Below, piece by piece: positions 58,294 through 64,000 of a DNA stretch of 64,000 nucleotides. The translations under genes were made by a program, and so were the position numbers. This DNA comes from Albifimbria verrucaria. Its lineage: Eukaryota; Ascomycota; Sordariomycetes; Hypocreales; Stachybotryaceae. How positions within the stretch are numbered: position 1 is the first letter of the stretch; each line of letters begins with the position of its first letter. The stretch is from assembly GCA_020081605.1 (NCBI GenBank), contig JAHREC010000062.1:1116001-1180000 (forward strand). The letters run 5' to 3'. Below the pieces are notes generated by a model, which was not told the DNA's origin, did no database searches, and was given only the letters and a program-made list of their open reading frames with translations.

Positions 58294-59960
58294 ATTTGCA
58301 AATGTATCTGGCACAATTCTTCTGAAGGGTGTCCTGCCGTTGAATGCCAAGAATTTAGAACCAAGAGATAGGTTCTTGATGCTGTATTTTATATTTCTGC
58401 CCCTCACACGTAGTAGCTACGGTCTCCTAGCGACTCTGCTACCATTTCTTATACGAAACATCTTCGAGCTATACCCGTTGGCGGAAAAATTGCCGAGAGG
58501 ACACGACATCTACATTGTCGTGGCCGAGAACCAGCTCAGTGCCAGTTTTGTCTCCGCCAATCGATAATTTATTCGAGAAGGCAGCCACCAGGGTACGAGA
58601 AAAGATTGGATGACGTCCATCTTACATTACTGGGAGGATGTCATGAGAGCCCACTTGGCCTAGGGATGTCCGGATTTCTGAAACCCCTATTTTCCTCAGC
58701 GTATAGCTCAAAAGTCGAAGTACCGAATTAACCGAAAGATGGAGCAAGGATTGCTGTTAACTTGAGGTACTAGGCTCTGAATGGGAATCTCGGGAGCGGA
58801 AACGCGAAACGGATTATTTGTCGCTGTAGTGACTTGTTTTCCACCTGTACAATCTCAAGTTTGCGAAGAACTTTTGACATAGACACCCATAACACTGCAT
58901 TGCAAATTAATCTGGGGGCATACTTATGCTAGTTAGAGCATAGATCTGCTGGAAAGTCTAGTTTAAGCCATTTGTGTGCCTATTTTGGTCAATACGAGCA
59001 GCTGACCTGCTACATCATGGATGGTTGCTCGTGGGGTATTGAGTTATTGCAAGGCGAGGACCCGGACTATAATACGGATCCTATTAGGTGAGTCGTGAAT
59101 TCTCCCCAATCGTCGGCTATTCATCCGAGGCCATGCGACACGGCAGTCAAGGTTGAGCTAGCCATCTTCAGACCATGCCGACAGGTGGAGGCCAACTCCT
59201 GCGCCATCTTCGCAATTTTTAGGGAAATCTTCCGTTTGCTGATGCTGATGGGCGCAGCGTAAAGACTTAAATTGCATGATGTGGGAACGTGTTTCAAGAG
59301 ATCGCCGTTGTCTCAAAGTCAATGCCGATGTGGGAACTAAAATGGATCCCGGCTAGAGCAGCGTATAGACATCTTATGCCATCTTAAACTAGCCCGATGA
59401 TAATGTCCTCATGTAGAATCACTAAAACGGGTTGGATAAATATCTTACTACATCTAGCTTGATTCGAATATTCCTTCAAAACTACGCACTCATGTATACA
59501 ATGGCCGGCGCAGCTTGAGCTGAATGGAAAGTCCATAATAAGCCGAGATGAGCTCTGCCAATAAGTAAGGGTTCAATTTTTGGTCATCTATCATATCTAT
59601 AACTCGGGCTAGCTCTTGAGCGACTCTAAAACTGCGCCTAATTAACTCTCAAACAATGTCAGCCTTGCTGCAAATTGTGGAGGATTCAAACACTTTTGCC
59701 ATAGGTGAGATCATTGCCAGGGCTGAGCGGACACAAAACAGAAAAATAGAATCAATGGTGAATAGAAATGGGTACGCGGTTCTGGAATTTGTTGATCATG
59801 ATATGGGCACGGGGTATAGTATGTAGGGCCTAGATGGAAACCATTCCTCGGGAGTAGAATACGTCTACTGTCTGTAGGAAAGACATTGTGGCAAGAATTT
59901 TCAAATGCGAATGATAAGCTTAGTTATAGCCAACGTAGGGTAGCTCAAATAATTTATCTC
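58294..59960. other. Intergenic region, 1.7 kb
   Basis: No supported gene. It separates the secreted protein from the AAA gene; I see no repeats or RNA genes. Confidence 0.45.
58387..58393 (-). promoter_or_regulatory. TATA box of the concanavalin-like gene
   Basis: On the minus strand TATAAAA lies about 95 bases before the ATG at 58293, the usual spacing for a strongly expressed fungal gene. Sequence match only. Confidence 0.5.
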
Positions 59961-62403
59961 TTACTTTTCTTCGCCTCTAAAGTTTCCTACGCGTTCAAAA
60001 CGATTTTCTGCCCGTTTATCCTCATCTACCAAGTGTAGTTCTTCGAGATAGTCCTTAAAATCTTTTGAAAGCTCCACCACTGCGCGCAAATGTTCCTCAG
60101 TCACAAGAATTACACCCTCCTCGTCCTTCTCTCCTTCATACTCAGCCAGTGAAACAGCAGTTTGAAAGGCTAGAAAAGGTCAGTATAGGCGATACCAAAA
60201 CAGCCATTGAAACGTACCATTTCGAATCTCACGTCCGTTCCACTTCAGATTGCTCATTCCTGACTTTTTAATGTAGTCTTTAGCAGCCCAATCAAGTCGC
60301 ATATAGCCTTTGCGGTCGCGCTCTAGCTTCTTAACAAAGGTTTTCCAGACCATCTGTCTTTGCTCCTCGGTGAAATCGGGATAGTATATCTGCACATGGA
60401 TACGTGATATAAACGCGTCATCAAATGAGCCCACCCTGTTTGTTGTCAAAAATAGGATACCTTCGTAGTATTCCAGGGCTCTAAGGAAGCCTTGAGATGA
60501 TCGTTAGCAAATTCGGACCATGAATAACATAAGCCGATCCACGGTAACTCACCAGCAACTAAACTGTTACGCAATAAATCATTCGTGCTCCTTCTTTCCA
60601 TGAATACATCGGCCTCGTCAATAAGTAAAACTGCACTCCAGCTCTGGGCAAGTTTAAAATGACGTGCAAGGGTGCCTTCGACCTGCTCAGGGTTGGTTCC
60701 GACATCGCTAGCTGTCAAAATCATCAATGGTCGCTTTGTGAAAGCAGCGATGCATTCTAACCAAACCATTAACTATGCAAGCACTCAAAAATGTGTGCCA
60801 TTATCTTACCTGCTGTCAAGGTCTTCCCTACTCCTGGTTTACCATGAAGCAAGAACGTCAACCCTGTTCCTTTGCCGGCAACAAAGTCAGCGCTCCAAAA
60901 GGCTTCGGCATTATTTCCTTGGCCCGGTTCATGCGTGCGAAACTTTTCGAAAGCGAAGTAAGCGTCTGCTTTTTCGATCATCCAAAATCAAGTTTTCAAC
61001 CATCGTTTCATCGAACTGGGGATCAGAAAGGTTCTTCAGGTGGACTAGCTCTGCTAAGTTGTTAACCTCTAATCCTTGGGTGGAGGTGATAAGTAGTACT
61101 TGCCCCATTTCCTCGTCTTAAAGACAAATATAAACATTTCCGATGGACATAAAAGGCACTGGTGATCGGTCAACTCGCACCCGCCCTTGAACTGCGGTTC
61201 TATGTCGTGGTAGTCTCCAAATTTGGGCTCAAAGATGGTTTCAGGTATCGTCAGTCGGGTTGCATGACAGACTGGGCATGAACAGCGCAATTCCCTTTGC
61301 GAAGGTCGTCTATTGACAGAATTTCTGGTCTAGGCATATAATTGAGGGATGTATCAGCATCCGCCATTACAAGTCCATTGATCTAATTTGGGCTATTTTT
61401 AGTTGCATAGCATAAACGATGGTGAACAATTTTACTCACCCTGTGGTATGGTACTTGTAAGCTCTCACCACTGTGATACATGCATTGTTTCTCGAGGAGA
61501 CGAGAATACATACGACCATAACTTGTTAAATCCCGGATGACTTCGTCTTTCTGATGATCCACGTCGAGTGTCTCGATTATTCTGAATTGGGCGGATTCAA
61601 AATCATTTTCTCCGTCAAACTTATCATAGACGATCAGGCCGGGTACGCGTGTGATATCAGTTCCGTCGTATTTGAGGCTCCAGTAATCGACAAGCCAGTT
61701 TCTGGGCGAGGGATCGAAAATACCGCCAGCGACTGATTTGATAATTCCAGCTTTCCAGTATTTTTCGCTGCGTGATTTCGTTATGAATGTGTTCCCGGGT
61801 TTGCTCATCACCCAAAAGTGCTCATATGTAAAATGGCCTCTTTTGTTTCTTTCCCTCTCGGCTCTGACGCCATCCATCACAGTTTCGTCTAGAAACTGAA
61901 GCAAGGCCCTCAAATGGGAGGTTGAGAATCTTTCGCGTACGCAGACGTTTTTAGGATCTGCGTCTGCACGTTCATTGGCATACTGGGTGAGCTCCTCAAA
62001 GTGATGAACAAGGACACAGTATGGCCACTGGATACGAACTTCGTCACTGAGATCCTGGTTGGGATAATATTGAACTACCGATGTCAGAGCTTTGAGTATT
62101 GCAGGTGAATATATCTTGATTGAAAACGTTGGTTCGGTGAGAATTTCAAGATTTCTCTCTCTCATGACTCGCAGCTGGAATAAACCTGTACGTTTTGACT
62201 ACATCAAAGATGGGATCATGGACATTAGTTGAGAGAAGATCGCTGTGAGGTGTCTTCGAAACATGCTCCTTAAGCAGTTCGTTCGTCAATCTATGGCGAT
62301 GTTCCGTGCGGTATCCTATTTGAACATCCAGTTTCGTTGAAGGTTCCTTTCGAAGATCCAACTCAGGTTGGTTTGCATGTTCGACAACTACTGTCTCTGA
62401 CAT
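59961..62403 (-). CDS. DUF7025-AAA+ ATPase
   Basis: ATG 62403. N-terminal DUF7025-type region: IKIYSPAILKALTSVVQYYP, PYCVLVHHFEEL, HLRALLQFLDE, FEHFWVMSKPG-like, RNWLVDYWSLKYDG and FRIIETLDVDHQKDEV. Then CELTDHQCLLCPSEMFIFVFKTRKWG. AAA core: GKPGVGKTLTA (Walker A), an intron joining in phase to ECIAAFTKRPLMILTASDVGTNPEQVE, AVLLIDEADVFMERR (Walker B), then an intron to FLRALEYYEGILFLTTNRVGSFDDAFISRIHVQIYYP (sensor 1 and arginine-finger region), WNGREIRN, and after another intron AFQTAVSLAEYE and VELSKDFKDYLEELH, stop at 59961. Apart from one doubtful shift near 62165 and an unresolved splice near 61080, the motifs join through canonical introns, so this copy looks functional, unlike its paralogue at 30.5-32.9 kb. 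Confidence 0.83.
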
Positions 62404-62836
62404 ACTGACAACAAAACTTGTGTGTATTGTGTAGGAAGAGCAAATTATTTACAATCGAAGTATACGCGGGTACAGTTTCTCGATTGCAAATTCTAAAGAG
62501 AAAAGCCAGGGTCGTAGTATGACTGCTGGAAGGGATAAAGGTCATAATCTGATTCGATAGTACCCATGAGGCTCAGCTAAAGAGGCGAAGTGAGGGGTTG
62601 ATTATAAGGCAGCTAGGCAGACTTCTCCACACCCAACCAGGGTCAAGATCGGCTGCAGGGTTATAAATACGTTTTGTTGATAGGTTGTAGGTATTTCGTA
62701 GGATTTGCACTCTCTAGTTTAGTTCAGGAAGCGGTACACGATACGGATTACAGATAAATCAATCCTGCCGCCAAGAGAGTTTCCAGAAGTTTCATGATCT
62801 TGAATGCATCTTGAGGACGTATAAGACTGTGCCATC
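62404..62836. other. Divergent promoter region of the AAA and DUF7708 genes
   Basis: About 430 bases between two divergent starts. It contains TATAAATA on the plus strand at 62662-62669, 168 bases before the downstream ATG. Shared control of the pair is possible (inference). Confidence 0.5.
62662..62669 (+). promoter_or_regulatory. TATA-like element upstream of the DUF7708 gene
   Basis: TATAAATA on the plus strand inside the divergent region. Spacing to ATG 62837 is somewhat long, so it is tentative. Confidence 0.35.
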
Positions 62837-64000
62837 ATGCAACAACCCGATGATGCTCTAGTCTCGCAAAGAATCGTACGAAGTATGAGTACTTAAAACC
62901 TCGTTTTCGCAATAAAGAGCTCTCTTGACCTGCCTTATTCAGCAGGTAATTCCTCGGAGGCTTTGCTAATACATCTTCCTTGCGTTACAGTGTACAGTTT
63001 CGAGGTCGAGGAGAGAATCACCGAAGAAAATCCCGCGTACACGCTTACAAACATCCTAGCCCAAGAACAGGGTGACCGCCAAGATCTGGTGGCTCCATGG
63101 CGACGTTTCTTCGAGAGCTCTAATGAAGACGCTGCAGATACGTACAACTACCTAACTCCTTGCCCCTAAGCATAACTCCTGACGAGTTCCAGTGACCCGA
63201 GCACCGAAATCCTCAGAGTTGAATCACTCAAACTGAAAGAAAGATGGGCTGCTTTCTATAAGGGCTGTCCACCTGAGGACAGTCTTGATTTGACCTCGTC
63301 CGAACCTACTATTGAGGGCGTCTTGAAGATGGTTGAGCAAATGCAGAATAGCTGGAAAAGTCAGCGGCAAGGCACGTATCGCGACAAAGCAATGAGGATG
63401 TTCCATAAGTTCTGTGGAGGCATCGACTCTCACAGGTCTCTTTTACAAATTCTGCCTCAGGGAAACGAATATGTATCAATTCTCTCAGGAACACTGACTG
63501 TTATCCTCAAGGTAGTATACAATTAGCCATTGAAGTCAACAACTCACTGACTACTTCAAAGGCAAGTGTCAACCACGAGCGTATTATCTCAGGATTATCC
63601 GAGGCACTCTGTGTCATTACGAACCATTCCAGTGAATGCCAAATAGAAGGACGCATATTCAATACCCCAGAGATGAAAGCAGTGATTGCAGAGCTATACG
63701 CTGAGATTTTTCTTTTCCTATCAGACCTACTTGATTACCTGCTACAGAAGAGGCGCAAAAGGCTTCTTGATTCTTTCAATGAAGATCTTTTCAAGAAGTT
63801 TGAAGATCAAATCAGCAACATTGAGAAGAAAGCTGCCAAAGTGCAGAGACTAGCCGCTCAAGGTTCGAGGGCCGAGCTGAGAGCCACCAGACTCGAACTG
63901 GAAAACGTCAAACAACACATCATAGCCGGTCAAAAAGGAGAAGCTAGACTGCGAGCTGAGCTAACCGCACGAGCAGACCGGCTAGAGGCTGAGTTGGCTA
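62837..64000 (+). CDS. DUF7708-type fungal protein, runs off the window (partial)
   Basis: Four exons join with matching phase: 62837-62882, 62943-63141, 63193-63511 and 63562 to the window end. The early part has WRRFFESSNEDAADT joined across an intron to DPSTEILRVESLKLKERWAAFYKG. The DUF7708-type core follows: MRMFHKFCGGIDSHRSLLQILP, YVSILSGTLTVILK, an intron, then ASVNHERIISGLSEALCVI and VIAELYAEIFLFLSDLLDYLL. From about 63745 it is a long charged coiled coil (FEDQISNIEKKAAKVQRLAAQ, LRATRLELENVKQH), still open at 64000. No frame break. It is diverged from the left DUF7708 gene but has the same order of blocks. What follows the coiled coil (NTPase, repeats) lies outside. The divergent neighbour is the AAA gene. 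Confidence 0.78.

Noticed and set aside
62883..63192. Stops at about 63167-63175 suggesting that the right-end gene is broken
   Set aside because: They fall inside a GT...AG intron (63142-63192) whose phases match; the upstream intron 62883-62942 also fits.
1..64000. Telomere repeats, tRNA or rRNA genes, CRISPR-like arrays
   Set aside because: Looked for but not found; a subtelomeric position cannot be claimed.

Overview
The window is nuclear DNA of a filamentous ascomycete (Pezizomycotina). Genes carry short introns of about 40-90 nt with GT...AG borders, and the families are typical of moulds: three HET-domain proteins, two NLR-type STAND proteins with NACHT domains, ankyrin arrays, a fungal CorA-like membrane protein, a Fig1 membrane protein, two DUF7025-type AAA ATPases, two DUF7708-type proteins, an OTT_1508-like deaminase and F-box proteins. 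There are no prokaryotic operons, and I recognised no rRNA, tRNA, CRISPR array, telomere repeat or intact transposon. Family names come from motif recognition by eye, not from searches.

Layout. 0.3-4.6 kb: ankyrin-CorA fusion gene (+). 4.7-5.6 kb: Fig1-like protein (-). 6.7-10.5 kb: hydrolase-NACHT-ankyrin NLR (+, broken frame). 11.8-13.6 kb: F-box/LRR-like protein (+). 14.6-16.4 kb: NTF2-like protein and acyl-protein-thioesterase-like hydrolase (+,+). 17-18.8 kb: ankyrin protein (+). 19.7-21 kb: secreted lactonase-type beta-propeller (+). 21.6-22.1 kb: Dabb-domain protein (+). 22.7-23.6 kb: F-box-like protein (-). 24.2-26.5 kb: HET protein with an N-terminal zinc knuckle (-). 27.2-29.1 kb: DUF7708 protein (-). 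29.4-30.5 kb: unknown protein with an acidic aromatic tail (+). 30.5-32.9 kb: DUF7025-AAA ATPase (-). 34.2-36.7 kb: membrane HET protein lacking the middle of its HET domain (+). 38.0-40.2 kb: second full HET protein (+). 41.1-41.6 kb: small secreted protein (+). 42.1-43.8 kb: deaminase (-). 44.8-45.9 kb: decayed C2H2 zinc-finger gene (+). 46.5-48.4 kb: F-box/ankyrin protein (-). 50.5-54.6 kb: hydrolase-NACHT-WD40 NLR (+, pseudogene). 55.6-56.4 kb: multi-pass membrane protein (+). 57.5-58.3 kb: secreted concanavalin-like protein (-). 60.0-62.4 kb: second DUF7025-AAA ATPase (-). 62.8 kb to the end: second DUF7708 protein (+), running off the window.

Reading together: this looks like an accessory island rich in self/non-self recognition and regulated-cell-death families, with a few ordinary metabolic or secreted genes between them. 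Two patterns recur. The two NLRs share the same N-terminal hydrolase module but carry different C-terminal repeats (ankyrin versus WD40). A DUF7708 gene lies beside a DUF7025-AAA gene at both ends of the right two thirds. A catalytically plausible deaminase lies between the HET and NLR loci.

Caution: many genes, including ordinary enzymes, are split by single-base frame breaks, often in runs of 3-6 identical bases. That pattern suits base-calling or assembly indels at least as well as biological decay. The WD40 NLR and the C2H2 gene also carry in-frame stop codons and are better pseudogene candidates. Where I give one span for a broken gene, I judged the pieces to be one locus because conserved motifs continue across the break.
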